Shown one piece after another: positions 8,271 to 14,578 of a stretch of DNA of 16,478 nt. The stretch lies in assembly GCA_003527885.1 (NCBI GenBank), contig DPWB01000159.1:1-16478 (forward strand), read 5' to 3'. Under the pieces are notes generated by a model that did no database searches, was not told where the DNA came from, and worked only from the letters and a program-made list of their open reading frames with translations. Every line of letters begins with the position of its first letter. Position 1 is the stretch's first letter. Made by a program: the position numbers and the translations under genes. The stretch is from Candidatus Competibacteraceae bacterium. GTDB lineage: Bacteria > Pseudomonadota > Gammaproteobacteria > Competibacterales > Competibacteraceae.

Positions 8271-9401
8271 ATGAAACAGAAACTGTTGGCAGCGGCCGCG
8301 GCGTTGGGGCTGGCCGTGAGTGTTACCGCCGGCCAAGCGGCCGATACCGTCAAGATCGGTTTGATGGCGCCCCTGACCGGTTCGTGGGCCAGCGAAGGTC
8401 AGGGCATGAAAAAAATCGTCGAACTGCTGGCCGAGCAGCAAAACGCCAAAGGCGGGGTGTCGGGCAAGAAAATCGAGGTCGTGACCGAGGACGACGGCGG
8501 CGATCCCCGCACCGCCTCGCTCGCCGCGCAGCGCTTGACCACGCAGGGCGTCGCGGCGGTGGTCGGCACCTACGGCTCATCGGTCACCGAGGCCAGCCAG
8601 ACGATCTACGACGAAGCCGGCATCCCGCAGATCGCCAACGGTTCCACCGCCATCCGCCTGACCGAAAAAGGCTTCAAGCGCTTCTTCCGCACCGCGCCGC
8701 GCGACGACGAGCAGGGCCGGATGGCGGCGCAGACCATCGGCAAGCTGGGTTTCAAGAAAGTCGCCATCCTGCACGACAGCACCTCCTACGCCAAGGGTCT
8801 GGCGGACGAGTCCAACGCCCTGCTGAAGAAGAAGGGAACGGAGGTGGTGTTCTTCGATGCCCTGACCCCCGGCGAACGCGACTATACGACCATTTTGACC
8901 AAGCTCAAGGGCGCCAATCCCGATGTGGTGCTGTTCACCGGCTATTTTCCCGAAGCCGGTTTGCTGTTGCGGCAAAAGAAGGACATGAACTGGAAGGTGC
9001 CGTTCATCGGCGGCGACGCCACCAATAACGCCGATCTGGTCAAGATCGCCGGCCAGGAAGCGGCGGAAGGCTACTATTTTCTCAGCCCGCCGCAACCGCA
9101 GGACCTGGATACGGCGGACGCCAAGAACTTCCTGACCGACTATCAAAAAAAATATAACGAACTGCCACCCTCGATCTGGGCGGTGCTGGCGGGCGACGGC
9201 TTCCGGGTGATGGTGGCCGGCATCGCGGGCGCCAAATCCACCGACGGCGACAAGATCGCGGGCTATCTGCACAAGGACCTCAAGAATTTCTCCGGCTTGA
9301 GCGGCCCGATTTCCTTCGATGCCAAGGGTGACCGCGAAGGCGAGGTCTACCGGGTTTACAAGGTGGACGGCGCCGGGAAATTCGTGTTGCAGAAACTCTA
9401 A
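8271..9401 (+). CDS. livK: Branched-chain amino-acid type ABC transporter, periplasmic binding protein
   Basis: This is the periplasmic solute receptor of a Liv/HAAT-type importer. The ATG at 8271 is chosen because AGGAG (8258-8262) lies 8 bases upstream and a standard Sec signal follows (MKQKLLAAAAALGLAVSVTAGQA|AD). An open frame from 8169 has neither. The 376-residue product is of normal length for LivK/J. The mature protein begins DTVKIGLMAPLTGSWASEGQG, the family opening, and includes VVGTYGSSVTEASQTIYDEAGIPQI, the FFRTAPRDDEQGRMAA segment and the HDSTSYAKGLADE hinge region of type I periplasmic binding folds. It is the first gene of livKHMG and is divergent from putA. The ligand cannot be read from sequence. 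Leu/Ile/Val is the family default, but proline, other amino acids, amides or urea are possible, and the putA neighbour makes proline or a related ligand worth testing. Confidence 0.9.
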   Translation: MKQKLLAAAAALGLAVSVTAGQAADTVKIGLMAPLTGSWASEGQGMKKIVELLAEQQNAKGGVSGKKIEVVTEDDGGDPRTASLAAQRLTTQGVAAVVGTYGSSVTEASQTIYDEAGIPQIANGSTAIRLTEKGFKRFFRTAPRDDEQGRMAAQTIGKLGFKKVAILHDSTSYAKGLADESNALLKKKGTEVVFFDALTPGERDYTTILTKLKGANPDVVLFTGYFPEAGLLLRQKKDMNWKVPFIGGDATNNADLVKIAGQEAAEGYYFLSPPQPQDLDTADAKNFLTDYQKKYNELPPSIWAVLAGDGFRVMVAGIAGAKSTDGDKIAGYLHKDLKNFSGLSGPISFDAKGDREGEVYRVYKVDGAGKFVLQKL

Positions 9402-9405
9402 ACCG

Positions 9406-9439
9406 GCGGCGGCTCGCCCCTGGTGGCGCGAGCCGCCGC
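9406..9439 (+). terminator. Intercistronic hairpin between livK and livH (attenuator-like)
   Basis: A perfect 12-bp stem, GCGGCGGCTCGC (9406-9417) with GCGAGCCGCCGC (9428-9439), and a 10-nt loop start 5 bases after the livK stop. It is followed by TTCTTC rather than a clean T-run. Such structures after binding-protein genes often stabilise the upstream mRNA or partly terminate transcription, giving excess binding protein over permease. The role here is inferred from position. Confidence 0.7.
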
Positions 9440-9494
9440 TTCTTCGCCACAGGCCAGCCGGCCTTCCTTCCCTTCAACCTGAACCCCGATCTCC

Positions 9495-10400
9495 GTGGAA
9501 GAATTTTTCCAGCAGTTGACCAACGGCCTGGCCGTCGGCGGTATCTACGCCCTGATCGCCTTGGGCTATACGATGGTCTACGGCGTCCTCAAACTCATCA
9601 ATTTCGCCCACGGCGATCTGTTCACTTACGGCGCTTATCTCGGCCTGACCCTGCTGACCTCGCTGGCCTTGACCGACCGGCTGGGCTTCGCCATGGGCGT
9701 ACTGGTGCTGGCGTTGATGGTGATGGGTCTGGTGGCGGTGCTGGGCGCGATCCTGGAGCGGGCCGCCTATCGGCCCCTGCGGCAATCGCCCCGGCTGTCG
9801 GCGGTGGTGTCGGCGTTGGGTGCGTCGATTTTTTTGCAAAACACCCTGATGCTGATTTACGGGCCGCGCTTTCAGGTCTATCCCGACAATATCCTGCCCG
9901 CCGCAACGCTGAATATTTTCGGCTTGTACCTGCCGCTGATGCGGGTGTTGATCGTGCTGGTGTCGGTGTTGATGATGGTGGGGCTTTACCTGTTCATCCA
10001 GAAAACCAAGATCGGCACGGCGATCCGCGCCGCCGCCATCGACCAGGACGCGGCGCGCTTGATGGGCATCGACGTGAATCGGGTCATCATGCTGGTGTTT
10101 CTGGTGGGGCCGGCCTTGGGCGGCGCGGCCGGGCTGATGGTGGGTCTGTACTACGGCCAGATCAATTTCACCATGGGCTGGATTTACGGCATGAAAGCCT
10201 TTACCGCCGCCATTCTCGGCGGTATCGGCAACATCCCCGGCGCGATGGTCGGCGGCTTGCTGTTGGGGGTGATCGAAGCGCTCGGCGCGGCCTATATCTC
10301 GATCGCCTGGAAAGACGCCATCGCCTTCTGCGTGTTGATTCTCATCCTGATCGTCCGGCCGACCGGACTGCTGGGCGAACGGGTGGCGGACAAGGTATGA
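9495..10400 (+). CDS. livH: Branched-chain amino-acid type ABC transporter permease LivH
   Basis: One of the two inner-membrane permease subunits of the importer. The frame starts with GTG at 9495, giving MEEFFQQLTNGLAVGGIYALIALGYTMVYGVLKLINFAHGDLF, which is the standard LivH N-terminus, so this start is preferred even though no good Shine-Dalgarno is visible. The 301-residue length is normal. The protein is strongly hydrophobic with about eight membrane segments. The conserved INFAHGD motif is near residue 35 and the GGIGNIPGAMVGGLLLGVIEALGAAY cytoplasmic-loop motif, which contacts the ATPase, is near residues 243-265. It is translated from the liv mRNA after the intercistronic hairpin. Its stop overlaps the livM start (ATGA), implying translational coupling. 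Confidence 0.93.
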   Translation: MEEFFQQLTNGLAVGGIYALIALGYTMVYGVLKLINFAHGDLFTYGAYLGLTLLTSLALTDRLGFAMGVLVLALMVMGLVAVLGAILERAAYRPLRQSPRLSAVVSALGASIFLQNTLMLIYGPRFQVYPDNILPAATLNIFGLYLPLMRVLIVLVSVLMMVGLYLFIQKTKIGTAIRAAAIDQDAARLMGIDVNRVIMLVFLVGPALGGAAGLMVGLYYGQINFTMGWIYGMKAFTAAILGGIGNIPGAMVGGLLLGVIEALGAAYISIAWKDAIAFCVLILILIVRPTGLLGERVADKV

Positions 10401-11356
10401 AGCCGCGCGTCGATGTGCTGGGGGCGGGACTGTTCGCTGCGGCGATGGCCGTCGCGCCGCTATTCCTCAATGCCTATCAGGTCGATGTGCTCAACAGTAT
10501 CGGCCTGTACGCGCTGCTGGCGCTCGGCCTGAACCTGATTCTGGGCGAGGCGGGGCTGTTCAACATGGGCCATGCCGCCTTTTACGCGATGGGGGCTTAC
10601 ACCGCCGCCATCCTCAATACCCGCTACCAGATTCCGGTTCTGTGGACCTTGCCGCTGAGCGGCGCGGTGGCCGGCGCGTTCGCGCTGGCGGTGGCGCGGC
10701 CGGTGGTGCATCTGCGCGGCGATTACCTGCTGATCGTCACCATCGGCGTCGGCGAAATCGTCCGTATCGCGCTGGTGAACGACGTGTTCGGCATCACCGG
10801 CGGCGCGAACGGGATCTTCGGCATCGGTCGGCCCCGGCTGTTTGGTTTGGTCATCCGCCGGCCCGAACAGTTCTTTTATCTGATTTGGGGTTTCGTGGCG
10901 CTGACCATTTTCCTGTTTCTGCGGCTCAAGCGGTCGCGGTTCGGGCGGGCGCTCAATTTCCTGCGGGAGGATGAGGTGGCGGCGGAAGGCAGCGGCATCG
11001 ACACCGCGTATTACAAGCTGGTGGTGTTCGGGCTGGGCGCGGCCTGGGCGGGGATGGCCGGCACGCTGTTCGCCGCCAAGATGACGATCATCTCGCCGGA
11101 ATCGTTCAGTTTTTGGGAATCGGTGGTGCTGTTCATGATCGTGATTCTCGGCGGGGCCGGCAGCATTCCGGGCGTGTTGCTGGCGGCGTTCCTGGTAGTC
11201 GGCTTGCCGGAGCTGTTCCGGGAATTCGCCGGCGCGCGGATGTTGGTATTCGGGTTGGTGATGATGGTGATGATGGTAGTTCGGCCGCAAGGCTTGTGGC
11301 CGGCGCGGGGACGCCAGAAGTGGCTGGCCGTGTCGGGCAAGGCGCTCGGGCCATGA
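10397..11356 (+). CDS. livM: Branched-chain amino-acid type ABC transporter permease LivM
   Basis: The second inner-membrane permease subunit, pairing with LivH. It overlaps livH by 4 bases (ATGA at 10397-10400) and overlaps livG in the same way at its end. The 319-residue product is the usual length of short LivM proteins. It has many hydrophobic segments, the family hallmark LNLILGEAGLFNMGHAAFYAMGAYTAA (about 45-70), the RGDYLLIVTIGVGEIVRI block, a cytoplasmic loop with RLKRSRFGRALNFLREDEVAAEGSGID, and the EAA-like VILGGAGSIPGVLLAAFLVVGLPELFREF. A run of Met/Val codons near 11255-11280 (VMMVMMVV) belongs to the last membrane segment. On the opposite strand it gives a spurious His-rich frame. 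Confidence 0.93.
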   Translation: MKPRVDVLGAGLFAAAMAVAPLFLNAYQVDVLNSIGLYALLALGLNLILGEAGLFNMGHAAFYAMGAYTAAILNTRYQIPVLWTLPLSGAVAGAFALAVARPVVHLRGDYLLIVTIGVGEIVRIALVNDVFGITGGANGIFGIGRPRLFGLVIRRPEQFFYLIWGFVALTIFLFLRLKRSRFGRALNFLREDEVAAEGSGIDTAYYKLVVFGLGAAWAGMAGTLFAAKMTIISPESFSFWESVVLFMIVILGGAGSIPGVLLAAFLVVGLPELFREFAGARMLVFGLVMMVMMVVRPQGLWPARGRQKWLAVSGKALGP

Positions 11357-12159
11357 AGGCGGCCGAGCCGACGGTGGAGCGCGAGCAGCGGTCCCTGCTG
11401 ACCTTGGGTGAGGTGACTAAATCCTTCGGCGGCCTGACGGCGGTCGACAAGGTGTCGTTCGCGGTCGAGGCCGGATCGGTGGTCGGGTTGATCGGTCCCA
11501 ACGGGGCCGGCAAGACCACGGTGTTCAATCTCATCACCGGCCACTACCAACCGAATCACGGTGACATTCGCTTTGCCGGCCAGCGGCTCAACGGTTTGCC
11601 CACGCACCGGATCATCATGCTGGGCATCGCCCGGACCTTTCAAAATATCCGTCTGTTTCAGCAGTTGAGCGCCCTGGAAAACGCGCTGGCCGGCTGCCAT
11701 TATCGGATGCGTGGCGGGATTCTTGCCGGTATGTTCGGGTTTTTGCCGTACCAGCGCCGGGCGGAACAGGAGGCGGTCGAGCGGTCGGTCGGAGAATTGG
11801 AGTTTGTCGGCCTGAACCAGAAAGTGGCGACGGTGGCCAAGAACCTGTCTTACGGCGACCAGCGGCGGCTGGAAATCGCTCGCGCGCTGACGACGCAGCC
11901 GCGCCTGCTGATTCTGGACGAGCCGGCCGGCGGCATGAACGAGCAAGAAACCGAAGCGCTGATCGGCTTGATCGAACAAATCCGGGCGCGCGGCATCACC
12001 ATTCTGCTGATTGAGCACGACATGCGGCTGGTGATGCGAGCTTGTGAGAAGCTGGTGGTGCTGGAGCACGGCGGCAAAATCGCGGAAGGTTCACCGGAGC
12101 AGGTGCGCAACGATCCGCGTGTGATCGAGGCGTATCTTGGCACCGAGGACGAGGTATAG
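11353..12159 (+). CDS. livG: Branched-chain amino-acid type ABC transporter ATPase LivG
   Basis: The cytoplasmic ATP-binding subunit. The start at 11353 overlaps the livM stop (ATGA), and the ABC domain begins right after (LLTLGEVTKSFGGLTAVDKVSF). The 268-residue product has Walker A GPNGAGKTT at 48-56, a Q-loop region (ARTFQNIRLFQQLSALEN), the variant signature LSYGDQRRLEIARAL from residue 165, Walker B LLILDEP with D189/E190, the LivG/F-specific AGGMNEQET D-loop segment, and the switch His in LLIEHDM. The long linker containing GILAGMFGFLPYQRRAEQEA is typical of LivG rather than LivF. A Liv importer normally uses a LivG/LivF heterodimer. No livF follows, so this protein either partners with a LivF encoded elsewhere or works as a homodimer. 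Confidence 0.94.
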   Translation: MKAAEPTVEREQRSLLTLGEVTKSFGGLTAVDKVSFAVEAGSVVGLIGPNGAGKTTVFNLITGHYQPNHGDIRFAGQRLNGLPTHRIIMLGIARTFQNIRLFQQLSALENALAGCHYRMRGGILAGMFGFLPYQRRAEQEAVERSVGELEFVGLNQKVATVAKNLSYGDQRRLEIARALTTQPRLLILDEPAGGMNEQETEALIGLIEQIRARGITILLIEHDMRLVMRACEKLVVLEHGGKIAEGSPEQVRNDPRVIEAYLGTEDEV

Positions 12160-12230
12160 GGCCAGCGGATCGCGGCGGTTGGTGTCAAAATTCCGAGTGC
12201 CAACCCAAATCGTTCAGGGGAATCTCCGCC

Positions 12231-12636
12231 ATGTCCGTAACTGCCGAAAAATTTACAACCTACCAAGATTTATTTGACCTGCCCGACCACATCGTGGGCG
12301 AGATCATTCATGGCCAGCTGATTACTCATCCTCGGCCCGCAGCCAAACATAGGGTCGCCAGTTCAGCAGACCGCCTATTTTAACTTGCCGCCGGATTGGA
12401 TTTGCGGAGTGCTTTCACCCAGCACGGCGCGGGTGGATCGGGCCGATAAGATGCCGCTTTACGCGGTGCATAGTATTCCCTTTCTTTGGCTGATTGACCC
12501 TGAGCTACATACACTGGAAGTATTTGTGTTGAATGACGGTCTTTGGGTGTTGGAGCGGGTCGCGCAGGAAAATGATCCGGTCAGCGCGCCGCCGTTTGCG
12601 GCTATCACTTTTTCGCTGGCTGATTCGTGGGTTTGA
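12231..12636 (+). pseudogene. Uma2-family (DUF820) nuclease-like gene, internally deleted and frameshifted
   Basis: The N-terminal part (12231-12380, 50 codons, then TAA) reads MSVTAEKFTTYQDLFDLPDHIVGEIIHGQLITHPRPA, the usual opening of a Uma2-family protein. From about 12361, in another frame, the C-terminal part resumes (QQTAYFNLPPDWICGVLSPSTAR, then DKMPLYAVHSIPFLWLIDPEL) and ends at 12636. Intact relatives, as I remember them, have roughly 60 more residues between the two parts, including the region with most of the predicted PD-(D/E)xK catalytic residues. The conserved Glu of W(V/I)CEVLSPST is Gly here. The deletion, frameshift and lost acidic residue together mark a dead gene. AGGGG at 12217-12220 is the old ribosome site. 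Uma2 proteins are often found in multiple copies and their role is uncertain. Confidence 0.85.
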
Positions 12637-12856
12637 AGCAGGTTTTGATCGCTTCTTGAAAGGATTGGGGCGAGCTTCGGCGCCGTGGTGTTCGATGGGG
12701 TGAAGCAGCGCAATAAATTTATATTAATCAGATGATTGAACCATTTCTTTCTAGTTTATTATGTGGATATAAAGAACCGTATAATCCAAGCATCATAGCC
12801 GAGCAGCTTGGCTCTCACGACCTGGAACTTGAGACACTAATACCAGTGCGAAGGCA

Positions 12857-12988
12857 ATGGATTCGGTTCCAGAACTTCGCGACAAGTTCGCGGAAGTCTC
12901 CAAGTCGGTTTTCGCAGCGCTTTCACATAATCCAGCCCCTGCGGTACCGCAAAAGAACCCAAGTCCGCCGAGTAGCAATGACGCCTAA
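12857..12988 (+). CDS. Possible small ORF or C-terminal remnant, unrecognised
   Basis: A 43-codon frame beginning MDSVPELRDKFAEVSKSVF, with an amphipathic helical start and a Pro/Ser/Asn-rich tail ending in NDA and TAA. The frame extends 5' without a stop to about 12833, and the preceding in-register sequence is in a different frame (from 12732). It may therefore be the end of a frameshifted gene rather than an independent one. No ribosome site stands out. Its stop codon lies inside the left 7-bp box of the attC-like element, as is common for integron cassette genes. Function unknown; it may not be expressed. Confidence 0.25.
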   Translation: MDSVPELRDKFAEVSKSVFAALSHNPAPAVPQKNPSPPSSNDA

Positions 12989-13025
12989 CCACATCTCCGC
13001 AGGTTTCCCAGATCGAGCGTTAGAT
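12983..13025 (+). other. attC-like inverted structure (possible orphan integron cassette site)
   Basis: GCCTAAC (12983-12989) fits the attC inverse core RYYYAAC, and GTTAGAT (13019-13025) fits the core GTTRRRY. CTAAC and GTTAG pair exactly. Further in, ATCT (12993-12996) can pair with AGAT (13010-13013) around a 13-nt loop, with unpaired spacers between, which resembles a folded attC. The total span of 43 bases is shorter than the roughly 57-141 usual for attC, the inner stem is only 4 bp, and no integrase is present. It could be chance. Confidence 0.35.
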
Positions 13026-13054
13026 TTCTCAAGGCTTCCCATTGCCTAACCACA
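12983..13054 (+). repeat. 11-bp direct repeat GCCTAACCACA, two copies
   Basis: Identical copies lie at 12983-12993 and 13044-13054, 61 bases apart. The first overlaps the attC-like element. The second ends just before the stop codon of the leftward PurD-like gene. An exact 11-mer this close is unlikely by chance and suggests duplication or a recombination footprint. Confidence 0.7.
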
Positions 13055-13055
13055 C

Positions 13056-14351
13056 TCACGCCCGCAAATAACCCCACGAGTGCAGCCGGTCGCTGTCTTC
13101 CTCATTCCAGCGATCCCCGATATCCTCGCGGAAATACATATGCGGGATCATCACGTTCTTGATCCGGTTGTAGACTTGGCGTTGGGCCTGTTTCATGGTC
13201 GGGCCGATGCCGCAGACGATCAAGGCTACGCCCGACGTTCCCGTCACCAGCCATTCATCGTTGAGCAGCTTCACGTCCTCGATGTGGATGCCTTCGCGGG
13301 ACGGGGTTTTAAATAGAATTACCGCATCCTTGGACGTGCTGTCGAAGGTTTCCTTGTCCTTGAACGGGAATGGCGGGACGACGATGCGCACCCCAACCTG
13401 AAAACCGCTGCGGGCGCGGAAGCGGGTGATGGAGCCTTCCGCCAGCTTGTAGAGCAATTCCGAGATCGGTAGCAACACGCCTTCCTGTTGGATCGAAATC
13501 GTCGGATAGCCAAAACGGCTGGTGAATTCCAGCGGGTAAATCCCGTTGCTGTTGACGATGCAATTGATGTCGATGTAGCCGACGAAGCGCTCGCGTCGCA
13601 GCTTCGGCTCCATCTTTTTTAGCGTGGCGTTAAACACTTTGTTCGGCTCGCTCCAAAACATCGCCGTACCCATTTCGCCGGTCGATGGGCCGATGTCGCC
13701 GGGAAACAGCTTTTTGTGCTCGAAGTTGACGCAGATCGGATAAGCGAACTCCGTGCCGTTGAAAAACGCACCGGTGGCGACTTCCACCCCCATAATCCGC
13801 CGTTGCAACTGAAATTCCTTGATCTTGTCGGCCCAGGCGCGCTTGTAGTCGCCCAACACCTGCACCACATCGCGGCCGTCATCTTCTTCGCCGACAAAGA
13901 GCAAGCGCTTGTAATTCTGCGCCTCGCCGCTGGGCTTGATGACGTAGCGGGCCGGGTTGGCCTTGACGAACGCGATGGCGTCATCGAAGGCGGTGAAATT
14001 CTCCTGTGGGATGATGCTGACGCCCGCCGCCCGCAATTCCTGTTGGCCGAAAGCCCGATCATCCTCCAGGCGGTCGGTGTACGCGGTGCCGCCGACCACC
14101 AGCTTTCCGTTGCGGCGCAATTCCTCGGCCAAGCTACCCATGCCAAGCACGTCATCGAACACAATCACATCGGCCCAATCGACCTCTTGTCGCCAGTCGT
14201 CAGTCTTGGGCACGAAGCCGTCGGCAATTTCCCGCTCGTCGGGGTTTTGGATGTAATACTTGACCTCGTGACCTTCCTTGACCGTCTGCCAGGCAATGTC
14301 CCCGATCAGACTATCCCAGGACACGAAGAGAAAACGCTTGTTGTCTGGCAT
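13056..14351 (-). CDS. PurD-like ATP-grasp protein (GAR synthetase family, divergent)
   Basis: This resembles phosphoribosylamine-glycine ligase along its length. There is an N-terminal alpha/beta domain (FLFVSWDSLIGDIAWQTVKEGHEVKYYI), ATP-grasp segments (YVIKPSGEAQNYK near 150), VEVATGAFFNGTEF followed by FPGDIGPSTGEMGTAMFW (PurD usually has GDKGPNTGGMG), and PLEFTSRFGYPT with E275. Key differences from true PurD are the absence of the GxGGREHALAW loop that binds phosphoribosylamine and the change of EFNxRFGDPE to EFTSRFGYPT, losing an Asn metal ligand. The start at 14351 gives 431 residues and begins right at the first beta strand; a frame extending to 14435 adds 28 unlikely residues. The ribosome site is weak. 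It stands alone, divergent from the MaoC/PTA gene. It may be a PurD paralogue that ligates a different amine and amino acid. Which reaction it performs cannot be told from sequence. Confidence 0.7.
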   Translation of the reverse strand: MPDNKRFLFVSWDSLIGDIAWQTVKEGHEVKYYIQNPDEREIADGFVPKTDDWRQEVDWADVIVFDDVLGMGSLAEELRRNGKLVVGGTAYTDRLEDDRAFGQQELRAAGVSIIPQENFTAFDDAIAFVKANPARYVIKPSGEAQNYKRLLFVGEEDDGRDVVQVLGDYKRAWADKIKEFQLQRRIMGVEVATGAFFNGTEFAYPICVNFEHKKLFPGDIGPSTGEMGTAMFWSEPNKVFNATLKKMEPKLRRERFVGYIDINCIVNSNGIYPLEFTSRFGYPTISIQQEGVLLPISELLYKLAEGSITRFRARSGFQVGVRIVVPPFPFKDKETFDSTSKDAVILFKTPSREGIHIEDVKLLNDEWLVTGTSGVALIVCGIGPTMKQAQRQVYNRIKNVMIPHMYFREDIGDRWNEEDSDRLHSWGYLRA

Positions 14352-14578
14352 GAGAACCCCGTTGGTTAATAAGCGTAAGATATAAGCGGCGCAATAAGAT
14401 CGTTTCGCCCTTGCCCAAACAAGGGGCTTCTTCAAATTGTCATGAGATATTCATATTCTACCCTGCCCGTTTGGGCCCGGCAGAATAGGTTGACCGGATG
14501 CGTTCGGGTTAGAATCGCGCCTTCGTTTTTCGGCTCCGCTGCAAAAGACTTCGCATCAACCGCGACAGGTCGCCACCC
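14352..14578. promoter_or_regulatory. Divergent region between PurD-like and MaoC/PTA genes
   Basis: This region must contain both promoters. On the + strand TTGACC (14490-14495) and TAGAAT (14510-14515) are fair hexamers, but the 14-bp spacer is too short for a standard sigma70 promoter. Two short dyads are present: CCCTTG/CAAGGG at 14408-14425 with a 6-nt loop, and GCCC/GGGC at 14465-14476. Nothing stronger was found. Confidence 0.3.

Larger units (their letters stand above)
12637..13055. other. Gene-poor stretch of mixed composition
   Basis: This 419-base gap lies between the Uma2 remnant and the PurD-like gene. 12700-12800 is AT-richer than its surroundings. A + strand frame from 12732 (MIEPFLSSLLCGYKEPYNPS onward) looks plausibly coding up to about 12850; then another frame (12857-12988) looks better, as if a frameshifted small gene lies here. 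I recognise neither part. The right end carries the attC-like structure and an 11-bp direct repeat, described separately. Overall it looks like decayed accessory DNA. Confidence 0.45.

Noticed and set aside
10460..11290. Antisense frame with an N-terminal run of six histidines
   Set aside because: The His run is the reverse complement of Met/Val codons (GTGATGATG type) in the last LivM membrane segment; there are no coding signals for it.
12732..13049. 105-codon frame as an intact gene
   Set aside because: After about 12850 its residues become Arg/Ser-rich noise and another frame looks coding; no family is recognised, so it is treated as decayed DNA.
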